A stretch of DNA of 64,000 nucleotides, from contig JBILLQ010000003.1 of assembly GCA_044375975.1 (NCBI GenBank), positions 1 through 64,000 on the forward strand, read 5' to 3'. Below, one piece after another: positions 8,502-16,750 of this stretch. The position numbers and the translations under genes were made by a program. This stretch comes from UBA5018 sp044375975. Lineage in GTDB: Bacteria > Cyanobacteriota > Cyanobacteriia > PCC-6307 > Cyanobiaceae. Numbering within the stretch: position 1 is the stretch's first letter; each line of letters begins with the position of its first letter. The notes below the pieces were generated by a model that worked only from the letters and a program-made list of their open reading frames with translations, did not search any database and was not told the origin of the DNA.

Positions 8502-8849
8502 ATGACTGACAGCAACGACACGGTCTTCGGGCGCATCCTGCGCGGTGAAATTCCCTGTGACCAGGTGTATGCCGATGAATACTGCCTGGCATTCCGGGAT
8601 CTGACCCCCCAGGCGCCGCTACATGTGTTGGTGATTCCCCGGGAGCATCTGATCAGCCTGGGCCAGGCCGAGCAGCGCCACGGCGAGCTGCTCGGTCACC
8701 TGCTGCTGGTGGCCGCCAAAGTGGCGCGCCAGGAAGGGTTTGACAGCTTCCGCACGGTGATCAACTCGGGGGCGGAAGCCGGTCAAACGGTGTTCCACCT
8801 GCACCTGCACGTACTGGGTGGGCGGTCGCTGGGCTGGCCCCCGGGTTGA
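8502..8849 (+). CDS. HIT family nucleotide-binding hydrolase (HINT type)
   Basis: A 115-residue histidine-triad protein. The HLHLHVLGG motif (His-x-His-x-His) near the C-terminus is the nucleotide-phosphate binding and catalytic site; DTVFGRILRGEIPC at the start is the conserved N-terminal strand. HINT proteins hydrolyse AMP linked to amines or lysine; the cellular substrate is unknown. Length is exactly that of bacterial HINT. It precedes the ABC transporter by 56 bases on the same strand. Confidence 0.93.
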   Translation: MTDSNDTVFGRILRGEIPCDQVYADEYCLAFRDLTPQAPLHVLVIPREHLISLGQAEQRHGELLGHLLLVAAKVARQEGFDSFRTVINSGAEAGQTVFHLHLHVLGGRSLGWPPG

Positions 8850-8905
8850 GCCCACCCAACGGCTGGGCCAAAGAGCAGCAACAATGATTTGATGCGCTTC
8901 GCTTC

Positions 8906-10906
8906 ATGACTCTCCTCAAGGCCTTCCGCAGTCAGCTGGGCAAGCTGCAGCGCCTGGCCCAGCCCTACTTCTTGCCCCTGGAGGACACCAGCGCCTGGCA
9001 GTTCCTACTGCTGCTGCTGGCCATGCTGGCGGTGGTGGTGGGCACCACTTTGCTGCTGCTCACCGCTGCGGTCCAGCTGTCGGGAGCGCTGGTGCCGGAA
9101 TTGCGCAGCCGCTTCCTGCCCGGGGTGCCTGAACAACTGGCCGCCATCTGGGGGGGACCGATCGGAGCGGTGGTGGTGGCCCTCACCATTGCCGCATTGG
9201 GCTGCTTTGCAGCTTTTCGCAGCAAGTTACGCCAAGGACGCTGGCTGCCCTGGCTACTGCTGGGGGTGATCGTATTGCTGATCCTGGTGATCAACGGCAT
9301 CAACGTGGGCATCAGCTACGTCGCCCGCAACGTTGACAACACCTTGGTGGCCTACAAGGCAGATGACTTCTGGAAGACGGTGGCGATCTACGCTTTCTGC
9401 CTGGTGCTCGCCCTGCCGATCAGAGCACTGCAAAGCTATTTAATCCCTAAACTTGGCCTGCTCTGGCGGGAGTGGCTGAGCGGTCGACTGTTAAGTCGCT
9501 ACCTCACCAATCGAGCCTATTACATCCTTAATCCCAACGACGAATCCAGCGAGGAGATCGACAATCCAGACCAACGCATTTCCCAGGACGTCGGCAGCTT
9601 TACCACCACCAGCCTGTCTGTTGCCGTAGAAGTATTCGCCGCGCTACTAACCTTCTTTAGTTTCATCATCGTGCTCTGGGGCATTAGTTCTCAGCTGGCA
9701 ATATGGCTGCTAATTTATTCTGTACTCGGCACGGCTGTGGTGATTTTTGCCAGCCGCAAGCTTGTGATATTGAACTATCAGCAGCTCAAGCTTGAGGCGG
9801 ATTTCCGCTACGGACTCGTCCACATTCGCGACAACGCCGAATCGATCGCCTTTTACCGTGGCGAGCGCCAGGAATTTAGCGAGGCCGATCGTCGATTGAG
9901 TGGGGCTATTCGCAACTTCGATAGCCTGATCATCTGGCAGGCGCTAATCAGCGTGATTCAACGCTCCTACGACTACTTCTCTCGCTTCCTGCCCTGGCTG
10001 GTGATCGCACCAATCTACTTCGCCAAACAGGTTGACTTTGGTGTATTTGGCCAGGCAAGTATCGCCTTCTCCCAGGTGCTGTTCTCGGTGAGTTACATCG
10101 TGAACAACATCGATCAATTGGCCTCCTTCTCCGCCTCGATCAGCCGCCTCGAGGGCTTCCAGGCCAAGGTGGATGAGATCAGCAGCGCGGCCGGGCTGCT
10201 GGAAGGCGGCCATGGCAGCGCTGCCGAGGGCGCAGGTGCCATCGCTGGAGCTGGCATCTTGGTGAGCCATGTGGACCTGATGCCCCCCGGCAGCTCCCGC
10301 CTGCTGGTGCGAGATCTCAGCCTGGCGGTGAATGCCGGCGAGCGCCTGTTGGTGGTGGGCCCCAGCGGTTGCGGCAAGACCTCCTTCCTGCGCACGGTGA
10401 GTGGGCTATGGCCGCCCAGCTCGGGCTATGTGGAACGCCCACCGGAGGGAGAATTGTTGTTTATTCCCCAGAAGCCCTACATGCTGCTCGGCAGCCTGCG
10501 GGAGCAGCTCTGCTATCCCCTGGCGCCGGATCGCTTCAGCGATGAGCAATTGCGCCATGTACTGGAGCAGGTGATGCTGGCGGAACTGGTACAGCGCTAT
10601 CCAGACCTGGACATAAAACAAGATTGGCCGCGGCTGCTTTCCCTGGGGGAACAGCAGCGCCTCGCTTTTGCACGGCTACTGCTGAGCTCCCCCCGCTTTG
10701 TGGTGCTGGATGAGGCCACCAGCGCCCTGGACGTGAACACCGAGCGACATCTCTACAAGCTGCTGGCCGAGCGAGAAATGGCCCTGGTGAGTGTGGGTCA
10801 CCGGCCCACGCTCACCTCTTTCCATGAGCTGGTGCTCGAACTCGACGGCAACGGCGGTTGGCGACTGCTCCCTGCGGCCGGCTATGAAGTGGGCCGCAGC
10901 ACCTAA
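8906..10906 (+). CDS. ABC transporter, fused permease/ATPase (SbmA/BacA-like, ABCD type)
   Basis: A 666-residue half-transporter: six transmembrane helices in the first ~400 residues, then one nucleotide-binding domain. The ATPase part has Walker A GPSGCGKTS (near residue 488), signature SLGEQQRLAFARL, Walker B FVVLDEATSAL and a switch histidine in VSVGHRP. The membrane part (with NPDQRISQDV and EADFRYGLVHIRDNAESIAFY) is the SbmA_BacA-like/peroxisomal-ABC type, whose members move peptides, cobalamin or very-long-chain acyl compounds. Substrate is not inferable. The high-light-inducible gene starts four bases after the stop, so both are probably on one transcript. Confidence 0.88.
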   Translation: MTLLKAFRSQLGKLQRLAQPYFLPLEDTSAWQFLLLLLAMLAVVVGTTLLLLTAAVQLSGALVPELRSRFLPGVPEQLAAIWGGPIGAVVVALTIAALGCFAAFRSKLRQGRWLPWLLLGVIVLLILVINGINVGISYVARNVDNTLVAYKADDFWKTVAIYAFCLVLALPIRALQSYLIPKLGLLWREWLSGRLLSRYLTNRAYYILNPNDESSEEIDNPDQRISQDVGSFTTTSLSVAVEVFAALLTFFSFIIVLWGISSQLAIWLLIYSVLGTAVVIFASRKLVILNYQQLKLEADFRYGLVHIRDNAESIAFYRGERQEFSEADRRLSGAIRNFDSLIIWQALISVIQRSYDYFSRFLPWLVIAPIYFAKQVDFGVFGQASIAFSQVLFSVSYIVNNIDQLASFSASISRLEGFQAKVDEISSAAGLLEGGHGSAAEGAGAIAGAGILVSHVDLMPPGSSRLLVRDLSLAVNAGERLLVVGPSGCGKTSFLRTVSGLWPPSSGYVERPPEGELLFIPQKPYMLLGSLREQLCYPLAPDRFSDEQLRHVLEQVMLAELVQRYPDLDIKQDWPRLLSLGEQQRLAFARLLLSSPRFVVLDEATSALDVNTERHLYKLLAEREMALVSVGHRPTLTSFHELVLELDGNGGWRLLPAAGYEVGRST

Positions 10907-10910
10907 AGCC

Positions 10911-11210
10911 ATGCCAAACCCAGATCCCCAGCCCAAAACCAATGCTGAGCAACAGCCCAATGCTGAGCAACAGCCCAGTGCTGAGCAACAGCTGAAGGCC
11001 GGGCCACAGCCCAGTGGCCAAGCGGAGCCCTTGGGCCAACAACAACAACCAACCACCAGCGCCACCACCAATGACTCGCCAGCCTTTGGCTGGAGCGCCT
11101 ACGCCGAAAGAATCAACGGTCGCTTCGCGATGCTGGGCTTTGTGGCCGTACTACTGATTGAAGCCCTCAGCGGCGACAACTTCCTCCACTGGGCAGGCCT
11201 GGTGCCCTGA
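10911..11210 (+). CDS. hli: High-light-inducible chlorophyll-binding protein
   Basis: A 99-residue protein whose C-terminal 40 residues are a one-helix chlorophyll a/b-binding domain: AERINGRFAMLGFVAVLLIEALSG is split over the helix, with the ExxNGRxAMxGF motif supplying chlorophyll ligands. Such proteins bind chlorophyll and carotenoid at photosystem II assembly sites and dissipate energy under stress. The N-terminal 60 residues are unusual: Gln/Pro/Ala-rich with a repeated NAEQQP hexamer-like unit, expanded from 18-bp tandem DNA repeats. The ATG at 10911 is four bases after the ABC transporter stop; an earlier in-frame ATG inside that gene is unlikely. Confidence 0.9.
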   Translation: MPNPDPQPKTNAEQQPNAEQQPSAEQQLKAGPQPSGQAEPLGQQQQPTTSATTNDSPAFGWSAYAERINGRFAMLGFVAVLLIEALSGDNFLHWAGLVP

Positions 11211-11275
11211 GCTTGGTGATCTGAGCTTAGTGATCTGAGCTTAGTGATCTGAGCTTGGTGATCTTAACTTGGTGC
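11208..11275. repeat. Four 15-bp repeats beginning at the hli stop codon
   Basis: CTGAGCTTGGTGAT and close variants (CTGAGCTTAGTGAT, TTAACTTGGTG) recur about every 15 bases starting at the TGA stop of the high-light-inducible gene. No terminator hairpin is evident. Confidence 0.75.
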
Positions 11276-11287
11276 CATTTCTCCTAG

Positions 11288-11776
11288 CTAGGGCAGGGGG
11301 ATCAAATCCACCTGCCAGAGCCCGTTACGGCCCACCTGTACGGCCAATTCGCGGCCATCGGCCCGCAGGCTCAGCTGCTGCGGCACCCCCGGCGGCAGCA
11401 TCGGAATCAGCTGCAGACTGGCCATGGAGCGGCGATAGAGCAGCAATTCGGTACGCCCCTCCAGCAACCGCACCAGGACCAGCCGCTCACCGCTGGCGTC
11501 TACGGCCACGCTCAGGGGCTGGGAATCGGCGCGATTGAGGTTGGGCAGAGGCACGGGCAACTGGCGTTGCAGATCGAGCAGCAACACCTGCTCACGGCCA
11601 CCGCGGCCCACGATCAGAGCCAGCCATTGATCCGAGAGGGCCGGCTCCCGGCTGCTACCAACCTGCTGCAACTGGCGGTTGAGGCCCGGCAACGGCATGG
11701 GCATGCTGGCGCCACAGCCAGCCAGCAGCAGGCCCAAGCCAGCCAGAACGGCCGACGAAGCCAAGGGGATGTTCAT
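11288..11776 (-). CDS. Lipoprotein with TolB-like propeller repeats
   Basis: From the ATG at 11776 the protein starts with a lipoprotein signal peptide ending in LLLAGC, the cysteine being the lipidation site. The mature part has repeats of the form ALSDQWLALIVGRGGREQVL and SLRADGRELAVQVG, typical of TolB/WD40-like beta-propeller blades (short fragment, about three blades). It is a clear paralogue of the next gene (12044-12640), sharing the order of blades and the same polar/hydrophobic pattern. Function unknown; likely periplasmic, membrane-anchored. An upstream ATG at 11824 would extend into the repeat region and is less likely. Confidence 0.75.
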   Translation of the reverse strand: MNIPLASSAVLAGLGLLLAGCGASMPMPLPGLNRQLQQVGSSREPALSDQWLALIVGRGGREQVLLLDLQRQLPVPLPNLNRADSQPLSVAVDASGERLVLVRLLEGRTELLLYRRSMASLQLIPMLPPGVPQQLSLRADGRELAVQVGRNGLWQVDLIPLP

Positions 11777-11814
11777 CGCGGAATGTTCATAACTGATCTG
11801 GAGCTGCAAACCAT

Positions 11815-12020
11815 TCAGGAGCAACCCATAATTCTGCAGCTAAACATGATTCCAGCGCGGCCCATGATTCCACCACGGCCAATAATTCCACGGCCAACCA
11901 TTTTTCCATGACTAACCATGATTCCGCTGCGGCCCATGGTTCCATTGCGGCCAATAACCTTGGTGCCGCCCATAGTTCTGCTGGCACCCAAAATTCCTTC
12001 GCCATCCATATACTGCTAAA
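11815..12020. repeat. Degenerate 18-bp tandem repeat array
   Basis: About ten imperfect copies of an 18-bp unit close to CCATGATTCCACCGCGGC fill the space between the two lipoprotein genes. Because 18 is a multiple of three, several frames stay open and give hexapeptide-repeat ORFs (for example units like GIMGRA or ESWAAL on the minus strand), but none has a believable start, codon use or homologue. I take it as a minisatellite-like expansion. Confidence 0.7.
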
Positions 12021-12043
12021 TCCCATAATCCCGCAGACCCCAA

Positions 12044-12640
12044 TCATTCTGTAGGCCCCAATCCAGCATCAGCCCCCCGCAGGGGCTGCCCGGCAGGTAG
12101 ATCGGCTTCCAGCAGCGCGCTGAGGTCGAACAGCTGCACCCGCTGCCCGCCGTTTTGCAGCAGCTGGATTGCCAGGCGCTGGCCATTGGGGGCCAGGCTC
12201 AAGCGCAAAGGCACTGGATTGCCGGGCAAAGGCAGCTGATGCAACCTGCCGGTAACCCTGTCAACAATCACGGCCAAGCGCTGATCACCGCGCTGAACCA
12301 GGGCTGCCACATAGCGACCATTCCAGCTCAGAGCGGGGGAACTGTGGGGTTCATGGCCCCGCAGCTGGGGTAGGGGCAGCAGCTGGCCATCCGGCAGCTG
12401 CTGCAGCAACAGGCTGGGTCGCCCCTGGCGCTCCCCGATCGTGGCCAGCAGTTTGCCGTTGCCACTGAGGGCCGGCTGCTGGCGATTGCCGCCGCTACCG
12501 AGCTCAGCAGCGGGGGCCTGGCGACGGTCCCACCAGCCAGACTGGCCAGCACAACCGCCCAAAAACATCGGCAGCAGCAAAATCGCCAGGCTGGCGGCGA
12601 ACCAACGAGGCGTTTTGCCGCTGAGGTATCCCCCAGGCAC
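12044..12640 (-). CDS. Lipoprotein with TolB-like propeller repeats (paralogue)
   Basis: A 198-residue lipoprotein: basic N-terminus, hydrophobic stretch SLAILLLPMFLGGC with the lipobox cysteine, then propeller blades such as PALSGNGKLLATIGERQGRP, PALSWNGRYVAALV and SLAPNGQRLAIQLL. It starts with GTG. It lies 29 bases downstream of ycf66 on the same strand and upstream of its paralogue, so all three may be transcribed together. In this kind of genome the pair is conserved but uncharacterised. A role in sensing or scaffolding at the thylakoid or plasma membrane would be speculation. Confidence 0.78.
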   Translation of the reverse strand: MPGGYLSGKTPRWFAASLAILLLPMFLGGCAGQSGWWDRRQAPAAELGSGGNRQQPALSGNGKLLATIGERQGRPSLLLQQLPDGQLLPLPQLRGHEPHSSPALSWNGRYVAALVQRGDQRLAVIVDRVTGRLHQLPLPGNPVPLRLSLAPNGQRLAIQLLQNGGQRVQLFDLSALLEADLPAGQPLRGADAGLGPTE

Positions 12641-12669
12641 ACCAGGGCCAGGCAGCAGCAGGGGGTAGA

Positions 12670-13746
12670 TCAGTCGTCGAAACGGGAGCTGTTATCGCGG
12701 GCACGCGCCTCACTAGCAGTTGGGCGCTCGATAGGGCCCGGGCCTGAGCGAGGGGCGGAGCTGGAGCCGGGGGCAGGGGGGGCTGGGCGGCTGCCCAGGG
12801 GCGAAAAACTGGCATCGCTGATGGCAGCGGCCCCAGGGGCAGGGGCGGATCGGGCCGTACCTGTGATCGGAGACCCCTGGGGCACGCCAGGGGATGCACT
12901 GCGGGAATCGCCAGTGCGGGAATCAACAGCTCGACCAGGGGCTGGCGCGGTTGCCGCTGGGCGAGGAGCACCGCTAAAGGCACTTTCGGGGCTGGTGGGG
13001 GCTGGCCGCCGGCTGGAGCGGGGCATGGCCTCAGCCGTAGAGCTGGCGCGACTACCGCTGCGGCTGTCGGCGGTGGCCTCCCGCTCCCTTCGACGACTGC
13101 CGAAATCGGCGCTGGGGTTGCGATTGGCGGCGCCGTAGCTGCGGGGACTGCCAGGGCGCCCAGCAATTCCCATATCCAGACCATCGACAGGCTGGTCTTC
13201 CCCTGCAGAACGATCCCGCCAGCCGTCGCGGTCAAGATCTTGAGAATCGCGGCGGCTGGCGGCCCGCTCGGGGATCGCAGCGCGGCTAGGGGGCCGGCTG
13301 GGCCGGTAAAAATCGTCCGGCTCCTCCTCATCGGGGCGGGAGCGGATGCGGCGCCGCAGCGGCTGGGGCTCGTCGAAGCGGTCGCGGTCATCGGCCCAGC
13401 CGCCACCACCCACGCGCGGACGCACCGGTTCGGGCCCGGGCTCCTCATCGTCGAAGTAGGAGGAACGCCTGGCCTGCTCGGTGGTCACCCCCCGCAGCCG
13501 CACGCTCTCGTAGGCGAAGAAAACGGTGGTACCAGCCAGCAGAAACTGGCCGAACTGCAGGATTGGATCGAGACGCCAGCCCTGGAAAAAGAGGATGCCG
13601 CCGCAAAGCAGGCCAACGGCGGCAAAAAAAACGTCGTAGTCGCGGGCTAGCGCAGGCTTGAAGCTGCGCATGAAATAGAGCAGGGCGCCGCCGACGGCCA
13701 GCACAATGCCGACGATGCTGGCCCAATTGAGGCTGGCATTGACCAT
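12670..13746 (-). CDS. ycf66: Ycf66 family protein
   Basis: The N-terminal ~95 residues are the Ycf66 membrane domain: MVNASLNWASIVGIVLAVGG, then further helices including FFAAVGLLCGGILFFQGWRLDPILQFGQ and AGTTVFFAYESVRLR. The remaining ~260 residues are disordered, Arg/Asp/Ser/Pro-rich, with many RDR and DRD units. I place the start at 13746 because MVNASLNW is the conserved N-terminus. Ycf66 is kept in cyanobacteria and some plastids, linked to photosynthesis but without a defined biochemical role. psbX lies immediately upstream on the same strand, the usual order in Synechococcus and Prochlorococcus as I recall it. Confidence 0.9.
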   Translation of the reverse strand: MVNASLNWASIVGIVLAVGGALLYFMRSFKPALARDYDVFFAAVGLLCGGILFFQGWRLDPILQFGQFLLAGTTVFFAYESVRLRGVTTEQARRSSYFDDEEPGPEPVRPRVGGGGWADDRDRFDEPQPLRRRIRSRPDEEEPDDFYRPSRPPSRAAIPERAASRRDSQDLDRDGWRDRSAGEDQPVDGLDMGIAGRPGSPRSYGAANRNPSADFGSRRREREATADSRSGSRASSTAEAMPRSSRRPAPTSPESAFSGAPRPAATAPAPGRAVDSRTGDSRSASPGVPQGSPITGTARSAPAPGAAAISDASFSPLGSRPAPPAPGSSSAPRSGPGPIERPTASEARARDNSSRFDD

Positions 13747-13888
13747 AGACGTCTCACCCGGGCGTCTCACCCGTCAGGCTGCGTAATCACCACTGTAGGC
13801 AGTGCTGCCGTAAACCAGTGCTGCCGGGGCAAGCATGGTGGGGCCTTAGGAGCTGGGGCCAGCGCCAGTGGAGGCAGGCCCCAGCGAC

Positions 13889-14011
13889 TCAAGAGCGGCG
13901 ATCCACCCGGTCGTTCTGACTGATCAGGATCAGGGCCAGGGTGATCGGTACCACCACGATCGCGGCGCCCCAGGCGAGGCTGCTCAGGAAGTTGGAGAGA
14001 GAAGGGGTCAT
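13889..14011 (-). CDS. psbX: Photosystem II reaction centre protein PsbX
   Basis: A 40-residue single-helix protein beginning MTPSLSNFLSSLAWGAAIVV and ending SQNDRVDRRS. PsbX is a low-molecular-mass thylakoid subunit of photosystem II near cytochrome b559 and the QB site. Size, the single central hydrophobic stretch and the position beside ycf66 all agree with the family. The 142 bases between psbX and ycf66 contain no other gene. Too short for the usual ORF cut-off. Confidence 0.9.
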   Translation of the reverse strand: MTPSLSNFLSSLAWGAAIVVVPITLALILISQNDRVDRRS

Positions 14012-14100
14012 CGGGCTCGCGTCTCGAACTGGAGGCGGTGGTTTGATCCTAGGCAGTCACCGTCGCTGCCTAGGCTGAAGTCGCCCCTGCTTAGAGCTTT

Positions 14101-14466
14101 GTGACGGGCCTGTTCAGCGGAGGCGTCCTGGGGATCGCCCATTTGGCCCTCAGTGCGCTGCTGGCGGTGTGGACACTGCTGTTTCTGTTTCGCATCGTGC
14201 TCACCTGGTATCCCCAAGTGGACCTGACCAGGGGCCCGATGCGTCTGATCGGTGCGCCGACCGAACCCCTGCTGGCTCCCACCCGTCGACTGATCCAGCC
14301 GATCGGCGGCGTCGACGTCACCCCGGTGGTTTGGGTGGGCCTGATCAGCCTGGGGCGAGAAATCTTGGTGGGCCAGCAGGGCCTGCTCAGCCAGCTGTTG
14401 CAACACAGCCAGTTCTTGCAACACAGCCAACTGGCCCAAAGCAGCCACTTGGCGCTACTGGCCTAG
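14101..14466 (+). CDS. YggT/Ycf19 family membrane protein
   Basis: A 121-residue protein with a GTG start at 14101, two transmembrane segments (about 5-32 and 72-86) and the family signature LFLFRIVLTWYPQVD ... PTEPLLAPTRRLIQPIGGVDVTP split over the loop. YggT proteins in cyanobacteria and plastids are involved in thylakoid membrane organisation, nucleoid distribution or cytochrome b6 maturation depending on the paralogue. The last 20 residues contain a repeated LQHSQ unit from a 15-bp DNA duplication. It is divergent from psbX with about 90 bases between start codons. Confidence 0.85.
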   Translation: MTGLFSGGVLGIAHLALSALLAVWTLLFLFRIVLTWYPQVDLTRGPMRLIGAPTEPLLAPTRRLIQPIGGVDVTPVVWVGLISLGREILVGQQGLLSQLLQHSQFLQHSQLAQSSHLALLA

Positions 14467-15043
14467 GCAGCGTTCCGGCGCAGATAACTCACCGGGGCAA
14501 TCATAAGAGAAAAGACCTATGGCTTACGGCTATGGTTTACATACAAGGGCATCTAGGGCACCTCGAAAAACCAAGTTTCATTGATAATATCCATTGATGC
14601 CGTGTCTAGAGAAGCGTTTTAGCAACTGGGCTGCCCCTCGTTCTGTTGAGCTAAATAGGCAGTTTTTCTAGAGACCCTCTAGAAAATTCCTGATCTCATC
14701 GCTCCCTTGAGCTGAAAAGCGTTGCGGAGACTGGCTGGTTCAAAACTCGCATGAGCAAAGTGGGCATTTTTTCGATGTGCCAATAAGCCACTTAACAATC
14801 AGCTAAAAACCCGAGCAAGCCCTATAGCGAACCCGAACCACGGCCAACCCAGCCCGGATGATTCAAAGGTTTCCAGGTGGCAGGTTCACCGCATGACAAC
14901 TCTCCAGAACTTCCCAAAGGCCAAGGCGCCGCCATCAAAACCTTAGTAGCAAAATCATCAATGCGCCCTTAAATACGGCTTAACCAGAATAGAGCTTAAC
15001 CAAAATATAATTTAATTAAAATATGGCTTAATTAAAATACAAC
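14467..15043. other. 577-bp intergenic region with an inverted-repeat remnant
   Basis: No gene is visible. At 14553-14682 a CTAG-bounded segment starts GGCACCTCGAAAAACC and ends with the imperfect inverse GTTTTTCTAGAGACC, related to the element ends at 111-125 and 18988. Near 14980-15045 AT-rich repeats of the form TTAATTAAAATA(C/T) run up to the accC stop. I saw no conserved RNA motif, though a small RNA cannot be excluded. Confidence 0.5.
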
Positions 15044-16405
15044 TCACTTGCCGCCAGGGGGTGGCAGCATATCTTGCTCGACAAATTTAGTATGCACATC
15101 GCCGGCCAGGAACTCAGGGCGATCGAGCAATTGCAGGTGAAACTCGATCGTGGTGGGGATACCGGTAACGGCGCATTCAGACAGGGCACGCCGCAGACGC
15201 CTGAGGGCGTGGTCTCGATCAACGCCCCAAACAATCACCTTGCCAATCAAGGAGTCATAGAAGGGGGGGATTTCATAGCCCGTATACACATGGCTATCGA
15301 TGCGCACCCCAGGCCCCCCAGGAGGCAGCCAGCCGGTGATGCGGCCCGGCGCCGGCCGGAAATTTTGACGGGGGTCTTCCGCGTTGATGCGCACCTCGAT
15401 CGCATGGCCCTGGAGCCGAATTTGATCCTGAGTAACCGAGATCGGCAAACCGCCAGCGATGCGCAGTTGCTCGGCAATCAAATCGATGCCTGTCACCATC
15501 TCAGTGACCGGGTGCTCCACCTGAATGCGGGTGTTCATCTCCATGAAATAAAACCTGCCGGATCGGTCCACCAGGAACTCCACCGTGCCGGCGCCCTCGT
15601 AGTTGATCGTGCGAGCCGCCGCCACGGCCGCATCGCCCATCTGCCGGCGTAGCTCGGCATTGATGGCCACGCTGGGGGCCTCTTCCAACAGCTTTTGGTG
15701 GCGCCGCTGAATCGAGCAGTCGCGCTCCCCCAGGTGCACCACATTGCCGTGGCGATCGGCCAGCACCTGCACCTCCACGTGCCGGGGCCGATCGATGAAT
15801 TTCTCCATGTACAGCCCAGGATTGCCAAAGGCTGCCTCCGCTTCCCCCTGGGCGGCCTTGAACAAACTTTCCAGCTGGTCCGGGCCCGGCACCAGGCGCA
15901 TGCCACGGCCACCCCCGCCTGCGGTGGCCTTGATCATCACCGGGTAGCCCATCGCTTCCGCCAGTTCGGCCGCCTGCCGCACGTCCTCCAGCAGCCCTTC
16001 GCTGCCGGGAATGGTGGGCACCCCCACCCGCTGCATGGTGGCCTTGGCGGTGGACTTGTCCCCCATCGAGCGGATCGCCTCGGGGGAGGGGCCCACGAAG
16101 GTGATGCCGTGATCGCCGCACATTTCAGCGAAGCGGTCGTTCTCCGCCAGGAAGCCGTAGCCCGGATGGATGGCGTCAGCGCCACGGGAGGTGGCTGCCG
16201 CCAGAATGTTGGGAATATTTAAATAACTCTTGCTGCTGGGGGCCTCCCCCACGCAGACCGACTCATCAGCCAGCTGCACATGCAGGGCATTGCGGTCCAC
16301 GGTGCTGTACACCGCCACGGTGGGGATGCCGAGCTCCCTGCAACTGCGCAGGATCCTCAGCGCGATCTCGCCGCGGTTGGCGATCAGGAGCTTGCGGATT
16401 GGCAT
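15044..16405 (-). CDS. accC: Acetyl-CoA carboxylase biotin carboxylase subunit
   Basis: A 453-residue ATP-grasp enzyme that carboxylates biotin on AccB using ATP and bicarbonate, the first half-reaction of fatty-acid synthesis. Diagnostic segments are KLLIANRGEIALRI at the N-terminus, the glycine-rich ATP loop KATAGGGGRGMR, EKFIDRPRHVEVQVLAD, GERDCSIQRRHQK and FMEMNTRIQVEHPVTE. Length is normal. It is monocistronic here, with the biotin carrier gene elsewhere, and divergent from tRNA-Leu. Confidence 0.97.
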   Translation of the reverse strand: MPIRKLLIANRGEIALRILRSCRELGIPTVAVYSTVDRNALHVQLADESVCVGEAPSSKSYLNIPNILAAATSRGADAIHPGYGFLAENDRFAEMCGDHGITFVGPSPEAIRSMGDKSTAKATMQRVGVPTIPGSEGLLEDVRQAAELAEAMGYPVMIKATAGGGGRGMRLVPGPDQLESLFKAAQGEAEAAFGNPGLYMEKFIDRPRHVEVQVLADRHGNVVHLGERDCSIQRRHQKLLEEAPSVAINAELRRQMGDAAVAAARTINYEGAGTVEFLVDRSGRFYFMEMNTRIQVEHPVTEMVTGIDLIAEQLRIAGGLPISVTQDQIRLQGHAIEVRINAEDPRQNFRPAPGRITGWLPPGGPGVRIDSHVYTGYEIPPFYDSLIGKVIVWGVDRDHALRRLRRALSECAVTGIPTTIEFHLQLLDRPEFLAGDVHTKFVEQDMLPPPGGK

Positions 16406-16456
16406 CGCCGGACTTTATCAGCGCTCATCCGGCCAAACCCGCCCCAGGCGATTCGC

Positions 16457-16462
16457 TACAAT
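16457..16462 (+). promoter_or_regulatory. Possible -10 element for tRNA-Leu
   Basis: TACAAT ends 33 bases before the mature tRNA 5' end, a suitable place for a sigma-70 -10 box. No convincing -35 hexamer is seen, so confidence is low. Confidence 0.35.
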
Positions 16463-16495
16463 CCTCCTTGAAGGCGATCCGCCTTCGCATCACAT

Positions 16496-16577
16496 GCGGA
16501 TGTGGTGGAATTGGTAGACACGCACGTTTGAGGGGCGTGTGGCTTCGGCCTTGCGAGTTCAAGTCTCGCCATCCGCA
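16496..16577 (+). tRNA. tRNA-Leu (anticodon GAG)
   Basis: A full class II tRNA fold: acceptor GCGGATG pairs with CATCCGC, D arm GTG...CAC, anticodon stem CACGT/GCGTG with loop TTGAGGG giving anticodon GAG, a long variable arm (TGGCTTCGGCC region) expected for leucine, and T arm GCGAG-TTCAAGT-CTCGC. Discriminator base A at 16577; CCA is not encoded. It decodes CUC/CUU. The only tRNA found in the window. Confidence 0.95.
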
Positions 16578-16580
16578 CTG

Positions 16581-16618
16581 TCTTGCCAAGGCAAAATGAA
16601 AATTTTGTTTTTGCAAGA
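16581..16618 (+). terminator. Hairpin after tRNA-Leu
   Basis: TCTTGC (16581) pairs with GCAAGA (16613) and inside it CAAAA pairs with TTTTG across TGAAAA, giving an AT-rich interrupted stem four bases after the tRNA. T-rich stretches follow (GCATTTTTTGCG at about 16622). It probably ends or processes the tRNA transcript. Confidence 0.5.
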
Positions 16619-16750
16619 CCAGCATTTTTTGCGTTAGCAAAACGACCACGGCACAAGATTTTTGAGCTGGCGCATGTCGTTATGAGCCCCCATAGGGCTC
16701 CTGCAGCAGCGATGAAGCCTTCTGGCCTCCAGCGCAGGTAATCCGCTGGA

